NCBI GenBank assembly: GCA_038087015.1
Contig: JASBNA010000036.1
Span: forward strand, 395,196-459,195
Origin: Cerrena zonata
Lineage: Eukaryota; Basidiomycota; Agaricomycetes; Polyporales; Cerrenaceae
Length of the DNA: 64,000 bases
Direction: 5' to 3'
Shown: positions 55,139 through 64,000 of the stretch, piece after piece
How the letters are laid out: each line of letters opens with the position of its first letter
Numbering within the stretch: position 1 is the first letter of the stretch
Notes under the pieces: model-generated
Database searches by the model: none
What the model was told of the DNA's origin: nothing
What the model saw: only the letters and a program-made list of their open reading frames with translations
Program-made: the position numbers and the translations under genes

Positions 55139-55465
55139 GGTGAGAAATATTCTAAGAGCAACTGTCAGTTTAATAAGCTAAACACCAGAGAAATGTCATA
55201 CTCACAGGATATATCAGCAGAGTGGGTTTGTGGAATGCTGAGGGTCCAAAGCGAAGACAATATTGATCGCTGGTGGATTTGCAGCTTCTGTTTGGCTTTG
55301 TTGACCTGGATCCATTTTAAGCAAAATATTCCCACACAGTATATAGAAAGATCTGGCATGCGTCTATGTACTCTACGTATTGACATTTAAAGAGAGAATG
55401 CTAATCCAAAGAGTCAGATGCTACATAATCATCAAGCACTTTAGGCTTTACAGTATTGTCCTTAT
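55139..55465. promoter_or_regulatory. Intergenic region upstream of F-box-like gene 1
   Basis: About 330 bp between two minus-strand genes, containing the promoter of the 53.4-55.1 kb gene and the 3' end of the next gene. Small frames on both strands show no domain. No defined regulatory site is seen. Confidence 0.4.
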
Positions 55466-57169
55466 TTAAGTGACCATAAACTCCTTTGCAGCCAAGCCTA
55501 GTTTCCCACAACGGCCCTCATTCTCTAGAAGCATATGGAATACCCCGAACATTGCATGTAAGATAGCTATAGCAATGAAATGATTGGAAACCTTGGTCCA
55601 GTTTTCAAATATACATAAACGTTCGGTAGAGGTTGGACGGATTGTGGAAGGTGGGATGGTGTCAAGGGTGATATGAGGAGAGATGAAGGGGATGAGAAGC
55701 TCCTTGAGATGATGACAATGGGTTGCAAGGGGTTGGAGATGCAAGATGTCGACCTGTGGTTCATCAAGTTGACATAACTGATTGACGATGAGTGTTGTAA
55801 GCTGGGGCCAAGAAACAGCCATGGTCTCGAGGAGAGGGGCAGTAAAGGCTATATAGAACCTGGTGAGGAATACCTCCTCCAGCTTTGGGAGTGAGAAGAG
55901 CGGCTGCAGACTGGCAACGTCAGGCCTAAGGATCAGATACTCGGGAGGGGATGTATCCTTGATTTGATAACTGCATGAGAGCTCAAGCCTAATGAGAGCG
56001 CAATGTATGGCTGTGAATTTGAAAAGAGGATAGAAGTCAGTAGGGTCCATGTCAGCGGGGGGGTAGAGATTGAGGTGGATAAATGTGGGGCTGACGATGG
56101 TCTTCAGGAGAGCAATGACTGTTGCAGTAGATGTTTTGTCCCACCATATCAACCTCAGCACCTCTAAAGACCTGAAGCCATCTACGAGTACTATCCCTGG
56201 ATAGTTGAAGTATTCGACACTGAGGCCAAGCACCAACTCAGTAAGGTTTGGGATCTGAGAGAGGCTGATGAGGACTCTAAAGTCCATGGCTATACTGATG
56301 GAGGGAAAGTTGAGATTGAGGTATGTCAATCTTTTGAAGGACAGAAGGGCGTTGCCAATAAGCTCGAACTGGGGATATCCAAGAGTTAACTCAGGATGTT
56401 TAAGCTTGAAACGTCTCAGGTTTGGCAGACATCCAGGAATGGTGGTGGAGAGGTTGAGGGCCTGGTCAACAGCAGGACAAAACACAGTGAGGGATGAAAG
56501 GGAAGGGGAAAGGAAGATAGAAAGGGAGGGCCAGTATTCTTTGCTCTTGCTCTTCCAGCTCAACTTCTGGAGGATGGGGAAAAGGTTGACGTCTGAAGGC
56601 TTGTTGGAAAGGATTTGAGCGAGGAATGGTTGGCAATAATCTGATTTATAGGATATCTCCCTGATACGCCTGGAATAAAACAAGAGGCGGGTCCACACCT
56701 CAGGGGCAGGTATGCCATGAATGTCATATTTGTACTGTTGATTATATGAGCAAGCGATATGGCTGTCTAGAGGTAAGGGACTTACTGCATACTCGTAAAT
56801 AACACACTCTTCATCCTCATAATCCTCAGTGTCTTCCTCATCATCCTCGTTGTCTTCCTCATCTTCCTCGTTATCTTGCTCATCATCCTCGTTGTCTTGC
56901 TCATCATCCTCGTTGTCTTGCTCATCATCCTCATTGTCTTCTTCAACTGCACCAGATACAACTGAGCGAGTGAGAGAGATTGAGTTGCCTGGAAAAATAG
57001 ATAGCAACAGATGTGGACTATCAATTTTCTCCCATAACACATCCAGCCCTGGTCCAAGGAAGATATGGCAGGTAAGGACAAAGGAGAGCAGATCATGTTT
57101 GTCTCCAGTGAGCAAGAGGTTTCTTGCGATCATAAGCAAAAGCTCGCCAATCTTGAGACAGTTATGCAT
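55466..57169 (-). CDS. F-box-like/LRR protein 2, with acidic tandem repeat
   Basis: Two exons, 56,786-57,169 and 55,466-56,734, with a 51-nt intron (donor GTAAGT, acceptor CAACAG) and intact phase, giving 550 residues. I chose the ATG at 57,169 (MHNCLKIGELLLMIAR) because it aligns with MHRCLAVLDLILLIAR of the neighbouring paralogue; a frame 20 codons longer exists. The F-box-like N-terminus (LLSFVLTCHIFLGPGLDVLW) is followed by an acidic run (about residues 73-125) built from repeats of DNEDDEQ/DNEDDEE, then LRR-like segments (PNLRRFKLKHPELTLG, RLTYLNLNFPSI, NLTELVLGL, SLEVLRLIWW). The intron is a multiple of three without a stop, so its retention would also give an open product. It is probably a tandem duplicate of the 53.4-55.1 kb gene, well diverged. 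Confidence 0.8.
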   Translation of the reverse strand: MHNCLKIGELLLMIARNLLLTGDKHDLLSFVLTCHIFLGPGLDVLWEKIDSPHLLLSIFPGNSISLTRSVVSGAVEEDNEDDEQDNEDDEQDNEDDEQDNEEDEEDNEDDEEDTEDYEDEECVIYEYAVSPLPLDSHIACSYNQQYKYDIHGIPAPEVWTRLLFYSRRIREISYKSDYCQPFLAQILSNKPSDVNLFPILQKLSWKSKSKEYWPSLSIFLSPSLSSLTVFCPAVDQALNLSTTIPGCLPNLRRFKLKHPELTLGYPQFELIGNALLSFKRLTYLNLNFPSISIAMDFRVLISLSQIPNLTELVLGLSVEYFNYPGIVLVDGFRSLEVLRLIWWDKTSTATVIALLKTIVSPTFIHLNLYPPADMDPTDFYPLFKFTAIHCALIRLELSCSYQIKDTSPPEYLILRPDVASLQPLFSLPKLEEVFLTRFYIAFTAPLLETMAVSWPQLTTLIVNQLCQLDEPQVDILHLQPLATHCHHLKELLIPFISPHITLDTIPPSTIRPTSTERLCIFENWTKVSNHFIAIAILHAMFGVFHMLLENEGRCGKLGLAAKEFMVT

Positions 57170-57260
57170 TAGAATGCTAGATAAAATATCAGTAGTATCC
57201 CAGAAGGACCAGGCAAATAAGCATACCAAGCTTGGTGGGGCAAAGTAAAGAGGGATGATT

Positions 57261-57286
57261 CAAGTGCGAGTAAGTACCGGCACTTG
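57261..57286. repeat. Palindromic motif at the 3' side of the cassette gene
   Basis: CAAGTGCGAGTA, a 2-base centre (AG), then TACCGGCACTTG. It is an imperfect 26-bp dyad, lying about 360 bp downstream of the stop codon at 57,646. Homologous 3'-flank sequence with the same motif occurs at 29,400 and 33,611-33,699. Confidence 0.7.
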
Positions 57287-57645
57287 GCAGAAGGATGCGA
57301 AAGGAAGGAGAGATCGAGTACGATCACATCAAGTTTGCAGCTCTTATTTGTTCTTGTTTATTTGTATTTACTTGCACCCTACTAACTTACCACATATATT
57401 TCCACAGGCAATACAAGTACAATTTGACAAAGGTTATAAGTAATACATAGTATACAAATTGTCTGAGCAAAGCATAATGTTAGAGAGAGTAGAAACATAG
57501 AGAATAAAGTCTGCAAAGAATAACATCTGTGTATATAAATAAAAAGTCTGAGAGATGTAAGAAAAACAAAGCATACTACATACTACACAGTACCACAAAT
57601 AGTTCATCATATGCATAAAAAACAGGATCCCCAGTTCTCATGCCT

Positions 57646-60326
57646 TTAAATATTCTAAAAACAAGGTGTAAATGAGATCAAATAACTAAATTATGATAGC
57701 GACTTACTGGTAGGAAGGGTATCTCATCCATCATACAATGGAATGGATTTGCGGCTTTCTTGTCAAACTTGAGGGTAGATTGCCACTCCTTAACCTTCAA
57801 AGGTTTGGCAGTACCATCTCTGATACGAGCAAGGCAGTTTGTGAACCATATCTCACATTGGGGAGTCCAATGATCAAAGTTCAATCCCGATGCCTCCCAG
57901 GTAGTCGTCTTAGGCCACCAAGATACATCTGCTGTTTGCATGCCATGCCTTGGATGAAAATGATCAGAATCAGTACTAGATAATATGGAGAGGCAACAGT
58001 GACTTACCAGTGTAGCATCGGTAGACCCCAGATATAGTCTCGAGAAGGGTGAAGTCGATGCACTCCCTATATACTGTCCTCACCTCGCTCACCTTGGCAT
58101 CCTCCATCGCAAAGATGGAGTCATCCAAAGTGACAGTAGCAATCCTAGTAAGGGAGACGTTGGATTCCAGTGCAAGCCACCAGACTATACCACCTTGAAG
58201 AAGAGCAGCCCTTGCCACAGCTGGGTCTCTGAATAGATCAAGCCTACGACTAATGTAGGTCTTGTAGTCTTCCTGAGTGAAGATGTATTTCTCTGGACGG
58301 AAGGGGGGCGCATACATAGAGCCTACAGAGCTCAAGGGAGAAAATATACGGGGTTTCGTGTGCCAGAAGATAGTGAAAGAGATTCCTCTTTCCATCATCT
58401 GATGCATGATGATCTCATTCGATGGACCCCATCCTCTTCGGAACATCTCCCTCATCGAGGTCTTGCAAGTAAAGGCCAGGGTCCACCCACACGCATCGCT
58501 GGTGATCGTACGGATCGGAAAGGTCATGACCCCAAAATGTTCAAAGGGTGTAATATCAGTAAGACCCCAGTGATTGTATTTTGCCTTGAATAGACCGGGA
58601 TTCATATGGCAGTCAGAGACAGCCAATGGCATTGTTTGATTGCTTCTGCTAGCATTCCAGAATTCCTGGAGACGTTGTATGAAATCCTGGTTTCTAAACT
58701 CAGGCTTGAACAGCGCTAGTTCCTGACCAATAGCTCGCAGCAACAACACTGTATCCTGTGGAACAGGGAATGGTTGAGGAGCAATATTGAGCCGAAGAGG
58801 GGGAGGGGGGAGGTTCTGAATACCATACCGGTAGTGAGCGACTACAAGGAAGGGATCCATGTTCATCCTAGAATATGACTGAAGAGCCCATTCACCCTGC
58901 ATAGCTGCAATATTGTCACGGTATGTGGCAATTGGGCGGAGGTGAGGCTCTACTTGCTGGGGGAGAGGACCACGGGGTATTCGTTTGGTTCAAGTTGTGC
59001 TGTGTGATCATGGCCCTCTTGTCTACAGCCAGGAATGTTGCAGTCGATGTCCTCAATAGGGTCAATGTTATCAAATAGGTCCCATTCATCTGTAAAGATG
59101 TCATAGCTACGCTGGTTTGCTGCGTACTGATCAAATGTCGACTGTGTGTCTGCATTCGCCACACGGGTGCGTACCAACCAAGGCTCCATCTCGATCTCCT
59201 CCCATACAAATACCTTGGACGTCAACACCAGGTCCTTCTGACGTTTGCGCATAGAAGCCAACTTCTGGGGGGAGTACTGGCGCATGTTGCGGCCAGCGTT
59301 CAATTCCTCACGGTGTTTCAAAAAGGCCCTGATGCTAGCTATTTCTGTCATCATCTTTGCTGCCTGGGCATTAGGGTTGAAATCGAAATCAGGTCCTGGA
59401 AGATTGTGACCTGATGACTGCTGCTGCTGAAGAGGAGGAGCTCGAGCAGGACCTGCTTGGGATTGTTGAGACCAAAGGCGAATTCCCTTGATCATCTGCT
59501 TGCTAGGAGCAAGCAGTTGTTCGTAGTCACCAACCGGCTTGCCACCCTTGGGATAGGCAAGCCAGACAGGGGCATTGGCGTCGGTGAAGATATGCAGGAG
59601 GGAAAGGAGTTGCCATTTTCCCTCAGTATTGACATAAAGACCTCATCGATGGAGGTTTCCAGAGAAGTCGGTGAGGATCCGACTGTTGATGATTCTGTCA
59701 AGCCAGAATGGAGGGAAAGGGGGTGCAGTGTCGGCAAGAGCTTGGTACCAATGAGGAGGAAATGCCTCTCCGTTCTTGAGTGAGGCGGCGATCAAAGCTG
59801 CGACATAGGAAAGCATAGCGATCATATACCGCCGTGCTCGGTGAGCACTGCGCCTGGCGCCATCCTCTGTTTCGAATATTGCCAAGTAGTTTGCGGAGGA
59901 TGTGGATGGTGGTGCACATGTTTGTAAAGGAACAAACGGCAAGAAGGTTTTTTGAAGGATCCTACGAGTGCAATTGAGCAGCTGCTCACAATCAGCCCAG
60001 AGTGTACACAGGTCTTTTTTAAGCTGGTATCCTCCCTCGACTTGGACAATTGGGGTGGAATGGAAGCCCCCACTGAATGTTTCGAAGAGTGGATCATTGG
60101 TGAGAAAGGCATGCTTGGGCATCATTCCCATGTACCAGAATCGATCATTGGCCCATGACGCATTCTTCAGGAGCTCCAGATGGAATGGTTGGTCTGGGTT
60201 GATACCAAGTCCATTTCCAGGAGGCTGAGGGGCCAAGTAATCAACATTGGACACGACAAATGCGTGTTCAGTCTCGAAAACCTGAGTGAAGAGCTTAGTC
60301 CAGGCTGGAGGGTGTTGATTGGGCAT
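57646..60326 (-). CDS. Uncharacterised cassette-family protein gene (FETEHAFVVSN...FWYMGM), one in-frame TGA
   Basis: ATG at 60,326 (MPNQHPPAW) is chosen because the relic at 27,435 conserves a start at the same place. The first long exon runs to about 58,953 and contains VFETEHAFVVSNVDYLAPQ, NDRFWYMGMMPKHAFLTNDP, APPSTSSANY, MIAMLSYVAALIAASLKN and GLYVNTEGKWQ then DANAPVWLAYPKGGKP. An in-frame TGA lies at 59,643-59,645; coding continues in the same frame. Near 58,905-58,955 the frame changes, either by an unrecognised intron or by an indel. Exon to 58,008 (FLVVAHYRYG, FEHFGVMTFP, GRDPAVARAALLQGG-like blocks), 76-nt intron, exon 57,708-57,931 (SWWPKTTTWEASGLNFDHW, KVKEWQSTLKF), 53-nt intron, last exon 57,646-57,654. 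I associate FWYMG...NDP and P-V-W-L with a multi-copy agaricomycete family of unknown function. No enzyme motif, signal peptide or membrane segment is evident. Confidence 0.65.
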
Positions 60327-60374
60327 TATATTAAATACGTTTGAACCGCTGACGTTGGTATGTTTCGATTGGGG

Positions 60375-60404
60375 AAGACTAGTGCTGGTAACTACCTGCA
60401 AGTC
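60375..60404 (-). promoter_or_regulatory. Upstream palindromic motif of the cassette gene
   Basis: On the minus strand GACTTGCAGGTAGTTACCAG then CACTAGTCTT, ending about 48 bp before the ATG at 60,326. It is 26/30 identical to 27,358-27,387 upstream of the relic, at the same spacing. Together with the motif at 57,261 it brackets a unit of about 3.1 kb. Confidence 0.7.
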
Positions 60405-60921
60405 TCAGGGATGGTGGTGGTTGGTGTAAGAGGTGGGACACCAATGGTCGCTATCCAGTAAATAGAGGCTGTGCCATCAATCGATGTTATGATATCGTAG
60501 GTTTGAAACAGACCGAGAATGGAAAATATGGACAAACCTACCGAGCGAATGAGCGAAGGATGATAAATGGGAAATTCTCGATAACAACCCGGTCATATGT
60601 CGGTCCCTATCGTCTTACCTTCCTTGTTGAGTGAAGTCCAAGGTCGGAGATGTATCGGTGATATCCAAAAGACGACAGAGACTGGAATAAGGACACGTAC
60701 CGCTCATATGTACTAATAATCCAGTTAAGGATTGTCAATATATGTAAGACTAGAGAAGATGAAAAACTCATTATCTGCAATACGGTCTAATGAGATCAAC
60801 AAACTCGAATTTAGTATTTAAAAAAAAGTCTATATGTATATTATATATACTACAGGTAAGCTATGTAACGAACTTGGATTACAAACCGCCTATTGTAAAA
60901 GAAGTCGTCAACATTCCTTTT
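60405..60921. other. Intergenic DNA
   Basis: No gene recognised. It probably includes upstream regulatory DNA of the minus-strand cassette gene. An A-run and AT-rich stretch lies at about 60,818-60,850. Confidence 0.4.
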
Positions 60922-60947
60922 CAAGTGCCGGTAGCTACCGGCACTTG
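60922..60947. repeat. Perfect 26-bp palindrome
   Basis: CAAGTGCCGGTA, central GC, TACCGGCACTTG: each strand reads identically with no mismatch. It is the best-formed member of the motif family found around the cassette genes. Confidence 0.85.
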
Positions 60948-61067
60948 AGATAAAGAATACGACATAAATCTTGAGTCTTGATGGCAAAGGCGACGACAAA
61001 GAACGTTGAGGTTGATGGCAGAGGTAACAAGCATAAGACTGTAAAGAATGAAGAGGAAGAGAAGATA

Positions 61068-61097
61068 CCAACTGCTGGTAGCTACCGGCAACTGGTA
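61068..61097. repeat. Second near-perfect palindrome, 120 bp away
   Basis: ACCAACTGCTGGTA, central GC, then TACCGGCAACTGGT; the arms match except for two positions. The core GGTAGCTACC is identical to that of 60,922-60,947, but the outer half-site is CAACTG rather than CAAGTG. A single half-site (CAAGTGCCG) follows at about 61,158. Confidence 0.75.
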
Positions 61098-61466
61098 AAG
61101 AAAGCGGCGGTCGAGAGGAGGAGAAGGCAAGGCAAAAAAACCTAAGACAGAGGTCCGGCAAGTGCCGAAGGAGTGCATGTTCAGATCACTTAAATGTGAT
61201 AAGGCAAACAACTTACCTATATCTTAAGCATATCAATAGAATGTTAATTAATAATTGTTATTGTAACTCACAGTCGAAAACTCAACAAAGTTAACATCGC
61301 TCATACTATGTAGGATGTAGTTGACTATGCACCTTGCTCAAATATAGTTCAGTACATATTCAAAGATGTTATTAAGTGGGCTTGAGGTCTGCAACCCAAA
61401 ATTCTACTATTATGAACCAAAAAATATACTATCAATACAATATAACGCTATGTCTAGGAGATTATA
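61098..61466. other. Intergenic DNA downstream of the KOW gene
   Basis: 3' flank of the minus-strand gene ending at 61,467. Minus-strand frames in 60,850-61,211 are short and without a domain; I do not call them. Confidence 0.4.
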
Positions 61467-63847
61467 CTATTTGCTAACTGTAAACTTTACTAGATTGTCA
61501 TTTCTAATGGTAATTTGTCCGTCAACTACCATCACAGTACACATTGCTTGTTTGAATTTCTCGACGGCAACATGGCTTCCTCGTCGATATTGCTTCTCGT
61601 CGTCCTCTGTCAACATCCGCCCAGTATCGAATGCAATCAGTGCACCAAACCGGTGACCTTCTTGGGGCGTTAGGAGCCAGACGTTGGCCACGAGGTCGGC
61701 CTTCGTGAGATGGATAGTGACGAGGTCCTTGGCCTGGAAGACATTGACGAAATGTTTCTTTTTCGCCATGACGTCAACCAAGACCTCGTCAGGTTTGAGG
61801 TCCGGCAAGCCTGCAGGCTTCTGGGATATTGGGCAAGTCCATCCCGTTGTCCGACCTCCCTTCCCCCGACGAATACCAACCCGAAACGATATTCTTCCGT
61901 TAAGCTGATTGTAAGCCTCAGGCTCCAACAGCCATGATGCCCCATTCAAAACTGGAGGCTCAACATGCCAGGCAGTGGGAGCGGCGTCGAGAGCATCAGG
62001 GGCCCAGGGGGAATCGGTGCTGGTAGAGACAGGAGGGGGTGGTGTTGGTGGACGACCGGTTTGGGCTCTGGGGATGACGACGGGAAGCTGAGTAGGTTCA
62101 ACATACGTTCTTGATGTGTTGATACCCAGCTGTAAATAGATATCCGACCTAAAGCACTTTAGTAATAGCTAAACAAATATAGATCATTAAACTTACCGGG
62201 AGTTTGAGACGTCGAGAGCCAAGTTCCTCAAGTCGATGAAGTGACGTTGGTTTGTTGTCACTGTTTTTGCATCGATCGAGACCTGCGCGATGCCTTGGGT
62301 GATATCGACCGATGTAACAAGACCCTTGAGTCCTTTGAAATCGTGTGCTCCTTGCACAAGGACTCGCTTCCCGACCAGGAAATCACGACCTACTTGCTTG
62401 TTGAATGTCTTGCTAGGATCGAGGTAGGTGGCTTCTTCAGGGAATATTGTCATGACCTGGGAGAGGTCATTAGGTTTCCAGGTGGGTGGTTTTCCACTGT
62501 TGTATGGCATAGAGGGCACCCAGTACCTATTCCGCGAGATCCAGTCTGCAAGGTAACCATCGGGGACTACAGCTTTACAGACTTGGTAGCTGCTGTCCCA
62601 GTTGGTCCAGAGTATCGTCCCGGTGCATCCTTGGTGTTGGCCACGCTGAACAAGAATACGTTCACTGCTGGTGAACGTTTGGAATCGTCGAGATATATCG
62701 TGGAGGGGTAGCGTGTTGTCCAACGGGCGAGTTTGACGATGCTCGTCCTTGCAAGATCATAGACAAAATGAGGATACAATAAACTATAGACGTACAAATT
62801 TGTCAGTAGGATAAAATGGAGAGAACTGAGACGACTTACTATATTTGAAGTGTTGTTCTCATCGAGAACGTTAAAGCTATCCCCATCCTGGTACAAGACC
62901 AAGCCTCTCACCCCTTGATGACGACCAGACACCACTTCCACCAGAGATAATGGGAGGAAAATCTGCCGGAGATCTTTCCTTCGGAAGGTCGCAACCTGTT
63001 CAGATACAAATATCTTGACGGTGACCTCGTCACCAGCGACGCTGCACACCTCGCCTTCCAACCCGCCCAACTCTGTCCCCTTTCTGACGATAGTAATGTG
63101 GTCGCCGTTAGCCAGACGCAAAGCAGCGTGATCCTGTGCCAACTTCACCATGTCCTCTGGAGTGAGGAAACAGCAGTCCATAACACCATCAACCTGGTCA
63201 GTGTTGAGACCAGGATGATGACGAAGGGAGTCAAGAAGGGTTGACCATGCATCCTTGGCTTCGAAGAAAAGCTGGAGCTCGAAAGGGTCGGGGTGATCGA
63301 TGGGCTTCAGTTTTGAACGAGGAATGCTGGAGATAAGAAGGGGACCCATGAACTCAATGACCTCCTGGGTCTTCAAGCGCATCACGTGGGTGCCCTTGTC
63401 GATGGCAGATAGTCGAGGGACAGCAAGATTTGCCAGAAGAGGTTGGAGATCAGCGTAGGTATAGAGACGTCGTTGCTTCCGACCAGCAGGAAAGTTGAGG
63501 GGAGGGAGGAGGGGTGGTACAGCAACCAGTTCCATTCGCTGTAACTGATCGTGATCTTCGTGGTCCAAAACATACCCGACAGACCCATCTTTGAGCCGGA
63601 CCCATAACGTTTGCTTGAGGTTGAAGGTGAGCAACTGCTCTCGACTATCCATGGGAACCAAAGAGACTGAACTCTCAGGGTAATTGACGAGAGCCATGAA
63701 ATTGACTGCCGTCGAGAACAAACTACATTCCAAGTAGAGGGCAGTATATGAGTCAACAGGGGAGGCGAATACAGATGGGACTTCATCAGAGAAAAAGAGA
63801 CCATCAAGACAAGCTGTATCGAGTGGGACTGACAAGAGGTAGAACAT
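61467..63847 (-). CDS. Spt5-like KOW-repeat protein
   Basis: Three exons: 62,840-63,847, 62,197-62,747 and 61,467-62,148. Introns of 92 and 48 nt have GTAAGT donors and AG acceptors and keep phase, giving 746 residues from the ATG at 63,847 with no stop. The N-terminal 90 residues resemble a NusG/NGN-type fold (FYLLSVPLDTACLDGLFFSD, ALYLECS). KOW-like motifs occur at about residues 247 (VRKGTELGGLEGEVCSV), 305 (LVEVVSGRHQGVRGLVLY), 367 (RILVQRGQHQGCTGTIL) and 462 (VLVQGAHDFKGLKGLVTS). A Pro-rich linker (PPTPPPP, about 555) and a C-terminal basic/acidic domain follow. KOW repeats bind RNA or polymerase partners in Spt5. This protein is shorter than true Spt5 and lacks its C-terminal hexapeptide repeats, so I assign it to the multi-copy Spt5-like family of agaricomycetes, not to Spt5. 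An acceptor-like CAG at about 63,858 suggests further 5' exons outside the window. Confidence 0.75.
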
Positions 63848-64000
63848 CAGATTTGTTGCATTCTGTCACCCTCGATAACGCTGCAAGCAAAAGGACATCA
63901 GTTATTTAGTAACAAAGCATCAATGCCAGTGTTGGCTTTAAGCACTAAGCCTTAATGTCGATTAAGGCTTAATAAGGTCTTAGGTTACGGCCTTAAGATG
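63848..64000 (-). other. Probable intron or 5' region of the KOW gene
   Basis: On the minus strand this contains a branch-point-like CTGAT and two possible acceptors (TTGCTTGCAG at about 63,882-63,891 and GGTGACAG near 63,859). Only the second leaves the KOW frame open. A small dyad, AAGCCTTAA-TGTCGA-TTAAGGCTT, lies at about 63,947-63,970. Confidence 0.45.

Noticed and set aside
60850..61211. Minus-strand frames between cassette gene and KOW gene
   Set aside because: About 100 codons, overlapping each other in two frames and crossing the palindromes; no recognisable domain.

Overview
The window reads as nuclear DNA of a filamentous basidiomycete, most likely an agaricomycete. Introns are short (about 48-92 nt, mostly GTAAGT-type donors). 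The transposons are basidiomycete types: a Plavaka-type transposase relic, a large Rep/helicase Helitron with a C-terminal peptidase-like domain, Copia and chromodomain Gypsy elements. Most of the non-transposon genes belong to families I associate with multi-copy agaricomycete proteins (F-box-like/LRR, Spt5-like KOW, and three uncharacterised families). Those family assignments come from memory of family motifs and were not searched.

Region 1 (1-33.7 kb) is an AT-rich, CpG-poor repeat graveyard with no intact gene. I recognise: a Gypsy LTR with leader/gag remnant split by a 476-bp poly-A retroposon (1.05-2.07 kb); a pogo-like transposase tail (3.2-3.8 kb, minus); a Plavaka transposase relic (4.0-6.3 kb); a Gypsy gag-protease relic (7.1-8.1 kb); two foldback MITE-like elements (11.2 and 13.8 kb), one nested in a LINE RNase H/C-terminal relic (13.4-14.6 kb); a Copia primer-binding site and gag relic (19.3 kb); a Helitron 3' end copy (22.2 kb); a hAT C-terminal relic (32.4-32.8 kb); three large inverted repeats (16.5-18.4, 25.4-26.9, 29.6-30.4 kb); and decayed copies of a gene that is nearly whole at 57.6-60.3 kb.

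Region 2 (33.7-49.1 kb) is younger transposon DNA with normal CpG content. A Copia element (LTRs at 33.70-34.02 and 39.73-40.11 kb) has lost the end of its polyprotein and instead contains the 3' end of a minus-strand chromodomain Gypsy. The Gypsy 5' LTR and leader lie on the far side of the Copia 3' LTR, so the two elements are interleaved. A minus-strand Helitron (41.5-49.1 kb) follows, with HUH/Y2 Rep, PIF1-type helicase and a C-terminal cysteine-peptidase-like domain, broken by two in-frame stops and one frameshift.

Region 3 (49.2-64 kb) is a cluster of lineage-specific genes: a divergent pair of decayed uncharacterised genes (49.3-51.7 minus, 52.0-53.2 plus), two tandem F-box-like/LRR paralogues (53.4-55.1 and 55.5-57.2, minus), an uncharacterised gene with one in-frame TGA and one unresolved frame change (57.6-60.3, minus), and an Spt5-like KOW-repeat gene (61.5-63.85, minus), probably 5'-incomplete.

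The observation I rate highest is that the 57.6-60.3 kb gene appears to be a dispersed unit bracketed by a palindromic motif (half-site CAAGTGCCGGTA). The motif lies about 50 bp before the start codon and about 360 bp after the stop. Relic copies at 27.4 kb (5' side), 33.0-33.7 kb (3' side) and 29.4 kb (3' terminus only) keep the motif at matching positions. This suggests a mobile or repeatedly duplicated gene cassette. I cannot say whether the encoded protein mobilises it.
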